Notes: a model not told the origin generated them from the sequence alone. Positions 13,245 through 25,266 are shown, counted from the stretch's first letter. The stretch: DNA of 64,000 nucleotides from Bursaphelenchus xylophilus (GCA_904066235.2 CAJFCV020000003.1:10974001-11038000); one strand, 5' to 3'. Numbers and translations: made by a program.

Positions 13245-13657
13245 ATATCTCCCGATCTCTTGCGAAAAAATAAGGATTTTTTTGGCCCAAAAAGTACATT
13301 TTGTTCGCCTTTCGGTTCACAATGCAAAATAAATTGTTTTGAAAAGGGCAATCAAATCACGAAGTGGTCTTTATTTACAACGTTCCGTTTGTTTTTTGTC
13401 GCTCAAAATCTCTCCGCGACCCCGGTAAAAATATGTCAAGAGTTTGGCCACTTATTCATAGTTGACTTGCAGGTGAAGTACTTCAAGTGCGACTCTTAGA
13501 TTTTGATGAAAATGCCACAAATTTGGGATAAGTTTTGTCGAGATATATGAGAGACACTTATTTTCGCATATCCCTGATTAAAATACGATCTCAATGTATG
13601 ATAAGCTTCCGTCGAAATCTGAATTGATCCAACTCTACATAAAAATATGTCTGTTAT

Positions 13658-13810
13658 CAGTCTGTCGGGAAAATAATGAGCACTCTGTCGCATCGAAAAT
13701 CGTATCGGCGCCGAGATAATAAATTGTGTCACGGAAAAATCAAATTGCTTTTTACTTCAGCGACGCGATTGGCACAGCTACATTGGGCTCATTATTTTCC
13801 CGACAGACTG
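13658..13810. mobile_element. CAGTCTGTC-family MITE, 153 bp
   Basis: Subfamily A with near-perfect ends and TAT/ATA flanks. Confidence 0.87.
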
Positions 13811-13880
13811 ATACTCAATTTTAATATCCACTTATTTTAATAAATATTCGATCATCGTGCTTCCACAATCGAGGATATAT

Positions 13881-14069
13881 AGTGGGGGTACTGATCCAGT
13901 GGCAAAAAATGTACCATTTTGCGTCCGGGAAGTATCAAAAATATGGCGAAATGCCTCCCTCTCCAAACTTCGTTTTGAAGGGCGGGCGCGCTTTTGGAAT
14001 CGGAGTTTTTTCACTTGAAGAGGGAAGCATTTTGCCGCATTTTTGCCATTGCATCAGGTCCCCACTGTA
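13881..14069. mobile_element. Fold-back MITE, deleted right arm
   Basis: GTGGGGGTACTGATCCAGTG left; right arm shortened to GCATCAGGTCCCCACTGTA. Confidence 0.8.
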
Positions 14070-14497
14070 TACCAAAAATATTGATTCGTCGCTGCGAAAA
14101 ATATGAATCGCCCGCGACATAAGACAAAAACAACTAAAAATGCACTGTGCAGATGGTGTTTTTGGGTCAAGTGTACCGTCCAAAGCCATTTTTGAGCGAT
14201 TTTCGCTGCACAAAGACGTACAAAGAAATGTGTGTTTTTTGCTTTTTAGCCGCCCAGTAGTAAGTGAGTAAACAAAGCCCCCTCCCCCCATCCTCCTTTT
14301 CAACTATGACGTCATTTATACTTAGTATCTCTTTACACTTCTCCTTTACACCATATGAAATTCTTTCTAATCCAAAGAAAAGTCTGGGAATAATTTTTCC
14401 CACCACCTAAGAAAACACAAAGAATTTGTCGGGTTCATGTCGTACCTTTGCCGTTCTTTGCGTGATCATGCTACCAATGCTTTCCAGGGTTCGGCCT

Positions 14498-17400
14498 ATG
14501 TATTTTACCAAAACGCCGAACATGTCGGAATACCAGTGGCTGCCGCTTGAAGACGACGACGAGAACTATATTCATTTATATGCCTTTGTTAATTTGCTGC
14601 AGAAAATCATATTCGTTGTTGGATTATTTTTGAATTTGTATTTCTTCTACAGAGTCTCGAAGGCGTCATGTATTCATCTGAATTTCAGGATTGTTTTGGT
14701 AGGTGAAATATGGGAATTTAAAGTTTTTAATATATTATACATAACAAGGTATAGGCAACAGAAATAGATATAGAAACAGATGTCGGTTGGCTCAATTTTA
14801 GATAACCATTTTACTATATCAGTCTGTCGAGAAAATAATGAGCACCGCATCAGAAATCGCAACGCCGCCGAGAAAATGAATTGTGCCGCATCAAAGTAAT
14901 TCTTTTCGCTTCATCGATGCGATTGGCTCAGCAGCATTGTGCTCATTACTTTCCAGACAGACTTATAAGACATATTCAATGTATAAAATCGCAAAAAAGT
15001 TTTTTGAATTTTGGCCTAAACACCTGATTTTTGCCAAGTTTCGACCAAAAAATCTCGACTGTTTGTACAATTTGCAAACTAGGAATCTGGCATGTTTCGT
15101 AGAAAAAATTGATCCAAGTTTGTGCCAATTCTCATCAAAATCAGAGCGTCACACTTGGAGCACTCTCCCATTGGAAATATAAAACTTTTGTAGAAATATA
15201 GTTTGTAGAAAAAAATATATAAAAAAATTTTTTTTGAAAAGGTAAAATACGTTTTTTTTCATGAACTTGACAAAAAACAGTAACGCTTTATTATCCTGTC
15301 GGGAAAATAATGAGCGCAATGTCGCCGCTCCGATATTGTCGCTGAAGTGAAAAGCAATTTGATTTTTTGCCGCGACACAATTTATTTTCTCGGCGGCGAT
15401 TCTATTTTCGATGCGACAGAGTGCTCATTATTTTCCCGACAGACTGAAATATATTATATAAAATCCCAAACTCCAAAAATCTAAAAAATATACTTTTTTT
15501 CAGTTTTGTGCCGCCATATCCTTTCAAACCATGACCTCATCCCATTTCATTCTCCACCTTATTCTGGACAACACTATGAATCTGAAAAGCCGATTTCTCG
15601 TCAATATCTTCAACTTGTTTACTTGCCACGTTCATATGGTTGCAATCTTCTCCTCCGCTTTGTGTATGAATATGATTGCGGTGGAGCAGCAGCTGGCCAC
15701 CTTTTTTGTCCTCAATTATGAAGAGCGCTCTGGAATCATCGGAGTGATCTTGATGATTATTGTGGTAAGGGTTTGAATTTTTGATAGTCATTAGTTTATT
15801 AATATATAGAGAGTTTGGCAAGTTGTAAAGCTCCACGTAGAGCGAGTAGGATCGCAAATTTTATCGGCATTTTTTCAGAATTTATAAAAAATTTAAATTT
15901 ACAAGAAAAGAACTGCAAGCAAATTGCAAAAGACGTACCATTTTGCATCCGGGAAGTGTCAAAAATGTAGCAAAATGACTCCCTTTCCAAGTGAAAAAAC
16001 TCCGCTTTCAAACGCGCGCCTGCTCTTTTTCTGAGGGAAAGGGCGCGCTTTTTGAAATCTGAGGTCTTTAACTTGGAGATGGAGGCATTCTGCTGCATTT
16101 TTTTTGATACTTCCCGGCTGCAAAATGGTACGTTTTTTGCCACTTGGTTAAGTCCGGAACTGTAAAACCTGAAAGCTTTAGCTCGCGCTTGACGGACGCA
16201 ACCGCGATATTGGACACCTCTTGCGGCCAAGAGAGTACGCAAAATGCGGAGAGCGGTCACAGAAAAGACACTTTTTAGACCATCGTTTTTAGACCACTTT
16301 CATGCGGAAAAAAATATTTTTTTTGTGAAAACGTACAGTTTTTTTCATCAGCAAATTTGCCAAAAGGTGTCCGACTTCTTTCAAGTCTTTGTGCCTTCTG
16401 TAGCGTGTCCTATTTTCTTATTTTTAGTTCTTGCAAAGCGTCCCAACTGGCGTTTTTTACCAGCATTTTGTGATGGGCGACGACTTCAAGCTGAACCACA
16501 CTTACAATTCCTGCATTCTTACCGACATTTATCCTCAGGTTGGTCTGCATGGGTTCTCTGTGGCACTCATTACATGCACGATCTCGGCGTTGGTAAGTCT
16601 TTGAGATTCATTGACAAGCGAAGCATTCTAAGAGCAACGGTCATATTCTCTTTTAATTTTGCATACATTTTTCTTTCACTTGGATCACTTCCCCAGTCAA
16701 TCATATAATTTTAGTGGTTGCTGATCCTGCGGAGCTACAACAAACGCCAAACAAAGAATCGACTGAATCTCAGCAGTTTGAGTGCGCGATTTCAACAGAC
16801 AATGAACTCGGACAGTAACGCATCGATTGCTCCGAGCATGGTGGGATACGCAGTAATGGCGCTGTTGGGGCTGCTGGTGGAAGGGACCAGGATTTATTAC
16901 ATTCACGATTATGGAAGTAGGATTGATCGGATTTTTATTAAGGTGAGTGAATAATGAAGATATACATATATATGTATACATATATTTCACGGCCCTGGTT
17001 TATTGTTACGTGTTATAGGGATTTTTTACAGTGGAAGCTACAGTAAATCATCATTATCTAATTCGTAATACGAAACATATCCCTAGGCTTAAAAGTAGAT
17101 TTTGGCATCAGCTTAATTTTACCACATGGCCAACTTTGAACTCATTTTTAGTTTGTCTATCCAAGTAAATAATCCTTTTGGACTTTGCTGACTTTAAAAG
17201 GGCAGTCCATCGACCGTGACTTTTGAACCGCGCTCTTTACGGTATGGGAACGAAAAATGTAAAAAAAGTTTCTTTTAATCCAGCAGCAAAAACCAATTCT
17301 GCGAAGCAAATCGTCAAATAGTAATTATCAGTCTGTCGGGAAAATAACGGCGGATCGTCGCATCAAAATGCCTCGCCTCGCCGCTATCGCGCACCAAATC

Positions 17401-18143
17401 CCAAGCCGCGCCTTGCAGTCGCAAAGCGATGATGGGCGATTCCAAGGTGCGACGATTCGCCGTTATTTTCCCGACAGACTGATATTATCCCACACCCGAG
17501 AATTTCTCGACAATTTGCTTCTGTTGTTATCGGTTCAATAGGTAAACTAATTTTCGTAACATGTCGTTTTCTAAGCCATAAAAGCGCGGTTCGCCAGTAG
17601 ACATACAAATCCACACAGCGAATAAATACTAAATTTGTCAACGCTGTACTCTTTTTCGACCCCATTTGCAAGGGCCCCAAGGTGCGGCACTAAAATTTCG
17701 TTAAAATTTTGCACATTACACAGGCCAAATATCAACTTCTAAAAATTTTTGTTTTCACCTGGCAGGGGCAGCCGAGATATTGAATGATCTTGGCGGCCGA
17801 GAGAGTAGGTAAAACGCCGATAGCGGTCATAGAAAAAAAACGCTTTTAGACACATCTTTGCAAGTGCGGAAGAAAGATTACTCTATAACTAACAACAAAC
17901 TTTCATTTCAAAATTTTTTTTCAGCTGACCTTTATGATTCTGGACGGCTACGGGATCTGCCACGCCCTCTGTTTCCTCATCTTTAACCCGGCTACCCGAA
18001 TTCAAGTTTACCGAGACTTATCCCGTCTTTGTGGACATCAAATCGACTCCTACAAGCAAACCCGCTCTCATCTGGAGACCAGCCAACTTACCACTGAAAC
18101 ATATTTCAATCAACTGTATACCTCATGGAATCGAAAGAACTAA
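14498..18143 (+). CDS. Sre-type seven-transmembrane chemoreceptor, five exons
   Basis: Exons 14498-14698, 15504-15764, 16428-16592, 16715-16942 and 17925-18143 all join in phase 0 across GT/AG introns and give 357 residues. The start is the first ATG after a TTTCCAG acceptor at 14486, a likely spliced-leader or cis-splice site. Visible marks are an N-terminal acidic stretch, a first membrane segment near NLLQKIIFVVGLFLNLYF, a short HLNFRIVL motif, then AVEQQLATFFVLNYEER, which resembles the ERxxAtxxxxxYE loop of nematode Sre receptors. The LSARFQQTMN motif before a late membrane segment and FNPATR before the tail also fit. The family is nematode-specific and presumed to detect chemical cues in sensory-neuron membranes; the ligand is unknown. 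Intron 1 contains two CAGTCTGTC-family MITEs, intron 2 a fold-back MITE and intron 4 another MITE. The Sre assignment is by motif memory; Sra/Srab is the main alternative. Confidence 0.82.
14820..14964. mobile_element. CAGTCTGTC-family MITE in receptor intron 1
   Basis: Subfamily A; the right end is mutated (TTTCCAGACAGACTTATA). Confidence 0.8.
14990..15172. repeat. Right-end fragment of the ~450-bp family
   Basis: Ends GAGCGTCACACTTGGAGCA; lies in intron 1 of the Sre-type receptor between two MITEs. Confidence 0.6.
15295..15446. mobile_element. CAGTCTGTC-family MITE in receptor intron 1
   Basis: Left end lacks the first few bases (CCTGTCGGG); the right end is complete. Confidence 0.82.
15920..16163. 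mobile_element. Fold-back MITE in receptor intron 2, ends decayed
   Basis: Arms GTACCATTTTGCATCCGGG and its inverse intact; terminal ~15 bp degenerate. Confidence 0.75.
16163..16345. repeat. Fragment of the ~450-bp family
   Basis: Carries GCTTTAGCTCGCGCTTG and AGAGAGTACGCAAAATGCGG; located in receptor intron 2. Confidence 0.6.
17329..17481. mobile_element. CAGTCTGTC-family MITE, subfamily B, in receptor intron 4
   Basis: Shares termini with subfamily A, but inner ends read AACGGCGGATCGTCG and the core CGCACCAAATCCCAAGCCGC. Confidence 0.85.
17665..17880. repeat. Left-half fragment of the ~450-bp family
   Basis: Starts CCCCAAGGTGCGGCAC and continues through GGCGGCCGAGAGAGTAGG; in receptor intron 4. 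Confidence 0.6.
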
Positions 18144-18618
18144 AACTATTTTTTGTTATATCAAAGATCATACAAGAGATCTTTGACCTTTATTATTGAT
18201 AAATATTTGGTTTATGATGTCATTTTGGCTCCGTACTGCAGCTAGTGTGCCGATGTAAAAGTGCAAACCAATTTTTTAGGGGTATTACGGAAATAAATCT
18301 GCAAAATTAATTAAATTTGGAGATTTGAGCGCTTCCTGACGTCGGATGATGAACAACCTGACAAAACGAGTATGTTTCAAAATTTGGAAGTGCCAATAAA
18401 GGCGTCGGCGGATATATGTATATATATTGGTGAGGTTTTCGTAAAGCATGTCTTACTAGTCCGTTCGTAAAGCCGTTGATTTTGCGAAAGCCTTGCTCTG
18501 TCATGCTCAGGTTTCTCTAAAACTTTTTTGCTAGCAAAACCTTGCAATCACTTTTTTGTGTTTGTACTGATTCTAAAATCTTTGGAATTTCAGGGTTACC
18601 CACAGAATCCTGTCCGAA

Positions 18619-19385
18619 ATGAGGATTCGCTTTTCATGGCTCCTTGTCGCTGTGATTGCAATGTTAGGTAAGCCTATTTCTTTTGTAGAGTGTGATTTCC
18701 ACAAAAACTTGCATGTTTCCGCACGAAACAATGGCCAAAAGTGTTTTTTTTTTTGATACCGTTTCGCCTACTCTCTCAACCACAGAATCGGTGAATATCG
18801 GTCTGTCGGGCAAATAATGTGGATCTGTCATAGAAAAATATCTTGCTTCCTCGCGATCGCGCACCAAACCTCCAGCCGCGGCAACGCCGTCGCAAAACCG
18901 ATGATGGACGATTCCAAGGCGCGACAAATCCACATTATTTACCCGACAGAGCCATATCATGGTTGTGTCTGCAAAAGGGAAAGCAAAAATTTTCGGGAAG
19001 TGTTATGTGATCTATGCACCAAGTGGGAGCAAAATCTTAAGAAAATCTGAGTTTCGCATTTGTGGTACCTTGTGAACTAAAAATACTAGCTGTTCGTTTT
19101 CACAGTAAGAGAGAGAAAACACAATTCTTTCCAGGATATCTATCTCATGCCAGACCACACTACTTGTCGCGAGCCGAGCACAAAGATCAACGGTACAACC
19201 GGCTCGTCCCATATACGGTATTCCTCCCGAGACAGCATAGGTTTAGCTCGAATTTTTTCGACGTTGATTCCTCAAGTTTTTCCGGGCTAGCGGGCCACTG
19301 GAGACGAGCGAACAATGACGATGAAGATGTAAGTGAATACGCAAAGTTTTAACGGATATTTTAGCAGCCACTGCGATTTGGATGA
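18619..19385 (+). CDS. RFamide (FLP-like) neuropeptide precursor, three exons
   Basis: Exon 1 (18619-18667) encodes a signal peptide starting MRIRFSWLLVAVIAMLG, just after a TTTCAG acceptor near 18593. Exon 2 (19135-19328) joins in phase 1. A very short intron (19329-19364, 36 nt, or to 19367, 39 nt) leads to a last exon reading QPLRFG-stop (or PLRFG-stop). The precursor is about 87 residues. A dibasic site, GHWRR, precedes ANNDDEDQPLRFG, so processing would give one C-terminal peptide amidated on Phe from the Gly donor. Known FMRFamide-like peptides end in xRF-NH2, and C. elegans FLP-21 ends RPLRF-NH2, so a flp-21-like identity is possible. However, the acidic N-terminal half of the peptide differs. 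Intron 1 is interrupted by a MITE. An AATAAA follows at 19481. If the last intron is not spliced, the frame ends in SEYAKF-stop and there is no peptide. Confidence 0.72.
18799..18953. mobile_element. Subfamily B MITE in the RFamide gene intron 1
   Basis: Ends CGGTCTGTCGGGCAAATAAT and TTACCCGACAGAGCC with AATCCACATT inner repeat. Confidence 0.8.
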
Positions 19386-19480
19386 GCTGGATTTGAAAGA
19401 GAAATAATGGTGTCTCAGCAGCCACTTCACTTTGCCTAGCCTTTTTGTTGCTTTTGATTACTTTGCTTGTTGTTTTGGTG

Positions 19481-19486
19481 AATAAA
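19481..19486 (+). terminator. Polyadenylation signal, RFamide precursor
   Basis: AATAAA 96 nt after the predicted stop. Confidence 0.55.
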
Positions 19487-19489
19487 TTC

Positions 19490-20757
19490 TTGGAGGAATG
19501 TGGACTGACAGTCATATGCTTATATTAGAGAAGTTGTTCTAATGTCAAAGATGCGTAGAGTAAAATTCAACAGACATATCGGACATAGGTCCTATATCAA
19601 TTCTTGGAAGGTTTAGCTCACGCTTTGCAAACGCAGCAGAGATATTCGACGATTTTTAATGAACCAAAGAGTACACAGCAAGAGCGAAGGGAGTGCTGCG
19701 GTCTTTCCTTTGGCCAAAATTTGGGTCGTTTCTGCAAAGCGCGAGCTAGATGTGTCACATATGAAAAACTATGGAGACTGCAACCCCCTGACATTTCGAC
19801 GCTGGTTAAAACAGTAAAACAGTTAGGTTTGGCTCAGGCTTAGCTTTGCATTACGCTTAGCTTAGGCTTAGGGGTGTTTAGGCTTTGGTTCAGAGAATTT
19901 AACGGTCTTTTTCACGTATAAACTGCATTTGAAAAGTTAGGGGATTTAATCGTTTGGGAGTTCGGTCAAGCACAATTATCGGTTCAGTATCTCAGATGCC
20001 ATTGCAAAGCGCAGGTCAAGTTTTTCAGGGCTTCAAAGAAATCAGAGTGTTGCACTCCTAACAAGCGTTTTGTTAGCCAGGGCATTTTAAAGTCGCTGTA
20101 TTTTTTGCAAGAAATGATATTACGGAAGAGAAAAAATTCAACATTTCCCATTGCTGTGGTTCATTTCCGTTTCAAATCGCAACCCAATTTGTGCCGAATG
20201 CCATTGATCTGACGTGATCTTGCGTCCCAACACATGTATCAAATTAAGCTCTTTTTTACGGCTCATCAGCTGACTGGCCCGGCGTTTTTCGTTGTAAATA
20301 TTTTCCCCGAATCCATGACGATCGGCATTTTGTTTTTGATTGCTCTTATCTATTGGAGGCAATAAAATGAGTCAGGTTTTCAACTACGGTTGAATTAGTA
20401 GTTTATTGTTAGCTGTTGGAACCGAAAAAAACAAATATTTCAACTATTTGGAACGTTGAAATATTTGTTTTTCTGGTATTTTGTCGTAGGACTATTTCTG
20501 TTCTTTGCGTCCAAATTTGATTTATAAATTTGAGCGGGTGAGCGAGCTTTGGGAAGAAAATAAATTCGTATTTGAGGGCCGAAATTGGTGTAAGCGTTAG
20601 CGGTCTATGGTCAAGTCGGTTATGGTAAGTAATGGTAGGCTTAGAAAAATCAGAAAACGCTGAATGTCTCGACTGAACAGCTCAAGCCAAGTTTTAATAA
20701 GCTGATAGGTTGCCTCAGACTGAAGTCAAAATCGAAGACTTGCATTTTGAGGTACTA
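19490..20757. other. No supported gene
   Basis: Contains a short TTAGGC-like stretch (19824-19895) and a minus-strand open frame (20362-20138) ending RFETEMNHSNGKC that could be a gene relic. Unsupported by splice signals. Confidence 0.35.
19580..19790. repeat. Degenerate fragment of the ~450-bp family
   Basis: ATCAATTCTTGGAAGGTTTA and CAAAGCGCGAGCTAG blocks are recognisable. Confidence 0.5.
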
Positions 20758-20955
20758 TATAGACCTTTTGTAAAGCCTCTGGACCAATTTTTGGCATTTG
20801 TACCGTGCAGAGAAAGTCACGGTCCGAGCGACAAAAAACCTATTGCACGGTGCGAAAAGCAATAAAGTGCACAGTGCAAAGGAAACTTTTGTTTTCGCAC
20901 AGTGCATTTTTCGAAAATCACTCCAGCTATTTACTTTGTGGACAAACGATGTACA
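20758..20955. repeat. CTAGTCCGTTCG-family relative with GCACAGTGC core
   Basis: CTTTTGTAAAGCCTCTGGAC left; TATTGCACGGTGCGAAAAGC and CGCACAGTGCATTTTTCGAA inside. Confidence 0.55.
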
Positions 20956-21039
20956 TAGTACCCCAACAGGGAGCCCTTGATTTTTACTTTCAGTTTGAGA
21001 CAGCTTTATTACGAAAATTTTGCTCGAACTGTTCAGTCG

Positions 21040-21300
21040 AGACAACGGGCATTTGCCACCGAGAGAGCACACGAAATGCGGAGAGCGGTCAGAGAGGAAA
21101 CAGTTTTTGGTCGTATCTTTGCCTGTTTCATGTGGAAAAAATTGATTTTTTGTGGAAATATTACACTCTACGGTAAAAATAGGCACGCAACATTTCATGG
21201 TAAAATTTGCAAAAAAGAGTGTCACATTTTTCCAAACTTTCGATCTAAAAATCTTGGTCGTTTATGCAAAGTGCGAGCTATCTTGCGTATGGTGTATTAT
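21040..21300. repeat. Fragment of the ~450-bp family
   Basis: ACCGAGAGAGCACACGAAATG, CTCTACGGTAAAAATAGGC and TCTTGGTCGTTTATGCAAAG blocks. Confidence 0.6.
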
Positions 21301-21728
21301 AATAATATGGGTCGTTGTACAGATTCACTACATTTTTTACAGCTTCACTTCCTTGCCGTCTTACGTCATTTTTTCAAAATCCCCGGCTCAAACATCGCAT
21401 TTTTCATTTTCATTTTCCCCCATGACATCTGACCATCGGTTTCAACACCCCGACACATTTCTGTTTACTCAAATCCAGTTCGTGTTTTGCCAATCAAATC
21501 ACCCCTCTTCCGCCGGGTTCGTGGCAAATTGACATGTGTTGCGGGGTCGGCTCTTTTTTCGCCGGTGTTCGCGACGTTTCTTTTACAATCCCTCCTTGCT
21601 CTTGTCTTTGCTCCTTTGACGTCTTTGGACAAGGAGAAGATTGACATACGAAATAAAAATTTGAAGGTTTAATATTTCAAAAATTTCAGTCCATTTTTTT
21701 TTGGCGAAATTTGGGGTAATTTCTGTAT

Positions 21729-21868
21729 CTGTCTGTCGGGAAAATAATGAGTGAAAAATCACTGTGCCAAGTGAAAAATAATTTGATTTTGCCGCGACAC
21801 AATTAATTTTCTCGGTGGTGATGCGATTTTCTATGCGACAGAGTGCTCATTATTTTCCCGACTGACTG
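21729..21868. mobile_element. CAGTCTGTC-family MITE, 140 bp
   Basis: Subfamily A; right end TTTTCCCGACTGACTG. Confidence 0.8.
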
Positions 21869-21944
21869 AATATCCAGAATTTTCCAATTTTTGTGACACC
21901 AATTTACGTTTTTTTCACCAATTTTTTACATGACTTGGTAAGCC

Positions 21945-23240
21945 CCAAGTACCCCACAGCGACACACAACTGTCAGATTCTCTCAAAATTTTTACCATAC
22001 TTCAGACATAGAGGTGGCAATCGGGCTGGGCCGGGCCGGCCCGGCCCGGCCCGGCCGGGCCCGGTGATTGGGCCGGGCCGGGCCGGGCCTGAGCAGATTT
22101 GAAAAAGCCCTGGGCCGGCCTGACCGGTTCGGCCCGCGGGCCGGGCCGACACTTTCGGCCCGGCCCGGCCCGGAAGGTAGATAAGTAAAAAATTTTTAAT
22201 GCTAAACCAGCAAAATAAAGCACAAATGCTTTGTAGAATGGATGGAAATTAGATTAAACCTTTTTTGACTTATACGCTGTTTTACTACCTTTTAAAATTA
22301 TGTATTTATATGTATATGTAACTTATTATGTATATGTAAAATCCCACCCAAATATGCAAGGGTCGGGCAAAAATCTTCGAATTTTTTTATGATAAATTTA
22401 AAAATTTCACTGTAATTTTGATTCCTTGATGTAAATGAAAGTGTTTAAACAGGTTTTGGTTAACCATGTACCTTATAACGTCCATACTTTTATATAGTTA
22501 ACTTCCTATAGGATTAAAAAATTTAACACAATTCAACTTTTTGGCTAATTGTAAGTTTTAGCTACCTGCACGGATGTTCCAATCATCCGACTAGACATTT
22601 TAATTTCGCGCAGACACACGTAAAAACCTTCTGGAAAGCATAAGAACTTCCAGTAGAAAGTGCAAAGACTTTTATCCAACTTTTCTGTTTTAGCGGGCCA
22701 AACCGGGCCGGGCCGGGCCGGCCTGGGCTTTCATCGGGCCGGGCCGGGCCGGGCCTGAGCAAATTTGAAAAAGCCCTGGGCCGGCCTGGTCACTTCGGCC
22801 CGCGGGCCGGGCCGCAAAAATCGGCCCGGCCCGGCCCGATTGCCACCTCTATTCAGACATAGGCCACATATCAATGTCTGAAAGTTTCATCTCGCGCTTT
22901 GCAGAGGCAGCCGAGATATTGAACAATCTTAGTCGCCGAGAGAGTACGCGAAACGCGGAGAGCGGGCAGAGAGAAAAAACCTTTTTGGGTCGTATCTTTG
23001 CCAGTTTGGTGAGGAAAAATTTGATTTTTTGTGGAAATATTACCCTCTACGGTAGAAATAGGCATGAAATTTTTTATGGTAAAATTCGTAAAAAAATGTA
23101 AAATTTTTGCCAACTTGCGAGATAAAAATCTCGGTCGTTCCTGCAAAGGGCGGGCCGAAAATCTCGCATATACCTTAAAAAAAGTTGTTTTTTTTTTATT
23201 TACGTCGATTTTCATTAAAATCTGAGCGTTACACTTGATG
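21945..23240. repeat. Copy of the ~450-bp family split by the hAT MITE
   Basis: Left part 21945-22008 (CCCCAAGTACCCCACAGCG...) and right part 22852-23240 (ACATAGGCCACATATCAATG... CTGAGCGTTACACTTG) are continuous once the hAT MITE and one duplication are removed. Confidence 0.75.
22009..22851. mobile_element. hAT-type MITE, 843 bp, 8-bp target duplication
   Basis: Termini are TAGAGGTGGCAATCGGGC and its inverse. Both sides carry the 8-bp duplication TTCAGACA (22001-22008, 22852-22859), diagnostic of hAT transposition. Both ends are GGCC-rich subterminal repeats (22025-22175 and 22695-22840). The centre (22180-22690) is AT-rich and encodes nothing I can identify. It sits inside an older copy of the ~450-bp dispersed family. 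Confidence 0.9.
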
Positions 23241-23783
23241 TAAAGTTAAAAAATTGAAGAATTTTGATGTAAAGTAAAAAAATCTTCAATTTTCAACAAA
23301 TTTTTTGATCAAAGAATCCCAAAAACAGCCTCAAATTCCTCTCAAACACCATCCCTCAATGTTTCTGGCTGTTTCGACCACTTTTCACGCCAATGTTGCC
23401 CTTTGATCCCTCGTTCTTGTCCGCCATTCCGACGGAAATAAATTTTCGGAACACCCCAATAAATTGCGTTCTTTGGTTGCAAGCCCGATTTTTTTTTATG
23501 GCCGTGGCCGAAATTTTATTCGTTTCGTTTTTTCCTTTGATTTTTTCGCTTTTTTTGGCACGAATTCATTTGAATTAGTCATCAAATTTTTCGGACGGAA
23601 GCAAAAAAATTGTTTGGGTTTTTGGAGAGTTATGCAAATTTCGTGCAAATTATGAGGGGAAATTTTTGTGTGTTCTATTGAGAGGGTAATTAGGAGTGTT
23701 GAGTCGTGATTTTTGATCTGAATCAGGATTAAATTAAGGTGGAAAAAACGTTTTTTTGGGCTTACAAGGAAATTACTATTATA

Positions 23784-24221
23784 ACTCCAAGTGCAACGCT
23801 CAGATTTTGATGAAACTTGGCACAAATTTAGAATATTTTTTTTTTATGACATATGTGAGACACCTAGCTTACGGTCTGCAGAAACGACCAAGATTTTTAG
23901 ATCGAAATTTTAAAAAAATTTTAATTTTTCTTGCGAGTTTTGGCATGAAAAGTTCAAAACTTATTTCTACCGTAGAGTGTAATGTTTCCACCAAAAATCA
24001 ATTTTTTCCGCGCGAAACTAGCAAAGTTATGGCCAAAAAAAAGTTTTTTCTCTGACCGCCCTCCCCATTTCTCGTACTCTCTAGGCGGCAAAGATTGTTG
24101 AATATCTCGGAAGCGGCTGCAAAGCTGAAGCTAAAACTTTCAGAAATTGATATGCAGTCTATGTCCATAGCGTGTGCAAAATTAAAAGAAAATCTGAGCG
24201 TTGCACTTGGGGTACTTTACT
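23784..24221. repeat. Near full-length copy of the ~450-bp family
   Basis: Left CTCCAAGTGCAACGCTCAG, right CTGAGCGTTGCACTTGGGG. It has the complete internal order in reverse orientation relative to 32232. Confidence 0.72.
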
Positions 24222-24835
24222 TGGAAATTAAGCTAAAATTAAGGTGACAAAAACGATTTTTTCGGTCTGAAAAGATAATTTTTGCAATTTTTTTGCTCTT
24301 TTTTTTAAAATTCATATATTTTTCTGTTTCTGCAAAAATCCCGGCTCGAAATAACTTGTTTATAAAAAGCCAAATGTCATAACAAGTGTATTTCCAAACC
24401 TTTTGTTTATTTTTTACTTCCACAGGATACGGTATCCTCAAAAATTGGCAACTTTTTTTGAAAACAAATCTGCAAGAATCCAAAAAAATCTTACCGTAGT
24501 CAAGCTGAAAAAGTAATAAAAACAAATCTGATGGCATTTTCATTCCTTTCCATCCCATATGTTACTTGTTTCTGGGCCGATGAGTAATCCATTTTTCTCT
24601 GTTTATATATCATGTCAATCTCTCTTTTGGGGCGGAGATTGATCGGAATTTGGGGAAATTCATTCCATCTTTTTTTTAATTTAGATTAAGTTTTTTGGAG
24701 CTCCACTAAAGCGTATATAAGAGAGTGGAAGTTGTCGGCGATTAGGAGGCAACGAATTGAGGGGGATCAAAAATTTGGTTTTTAGGCGGCGGTATTTTGA
24801 TTTTTAAGGGAAGTTCTTAAGATTAGCAGGTCAGA

Positions 24836-25010
24836 TTTTTCTCAAATTTTGGTCATGTAAAACGTCTAGGCTATATAAAATTGTGTCAAACTCTAAAAAT
24901 TTTAGCTCAAGGTCTACAGGGCAGCCGAGATATTCAGCGGTCTTTTCAAGCAAAACGTTAAAATGAGACGTAACGAGCAGTCAAAAAAAACTTTGGCCAT
25001 GCCTTTGCGC
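24836..25010. repeat. Degenerate fragment of the ~450-bp family
   Basis: TTTAGCTCAAGGTCTACAGG and GCCGAGATATTCAGC are diverged family blocks. Confidence 0.45.
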
Positions 25011-25074
25011 CCTTGGCATCTAAAAAACTTGATGTTTCTAAGTTTGCAAGGCTTCATAATGCCAATAAGCTAAC

Positions 25075-25266
25075 ACTAGTCCGTTCGCAAAGCCGCTGCA
25101 GTGATTTTCGGGACATGCACTGTCCGAAAACAAAAATTCATTCTGCACTGTGCAATTTTCGGCTTTTTGCACTGTACAATAGGCTTTTTTTGGGCAGTTG
25201 CATAATGACTTTTCTGCACAGTGCAATGTCAAAAAATAACTCCAGCGACTTTGCGAGCGCACCAGT
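25075..25266. mobile_element. MITE with CTAGTCCGTTCGCAAAG ends, GCACTGTGC core
   Basis: ACTAGTCCGTTCGCAAAGCC left; CCAGCGACTTTGCGAGCGC right. The interior carries TGCACTGTGCAATTTTCGGC. Confidence 0.7.

Noticed and set aside
19824..19895. Interstitial telomere repeats (TTAGGC)
   Set aside because: Only two or three imperfect units in a row; likely chance.
22002..22223. Pro/Gly/Arg-rich open frames in the GGCC-rich ends of the hAT MITE
   Set aside because: Pure translation of GGCC repeats within a non-coding element.
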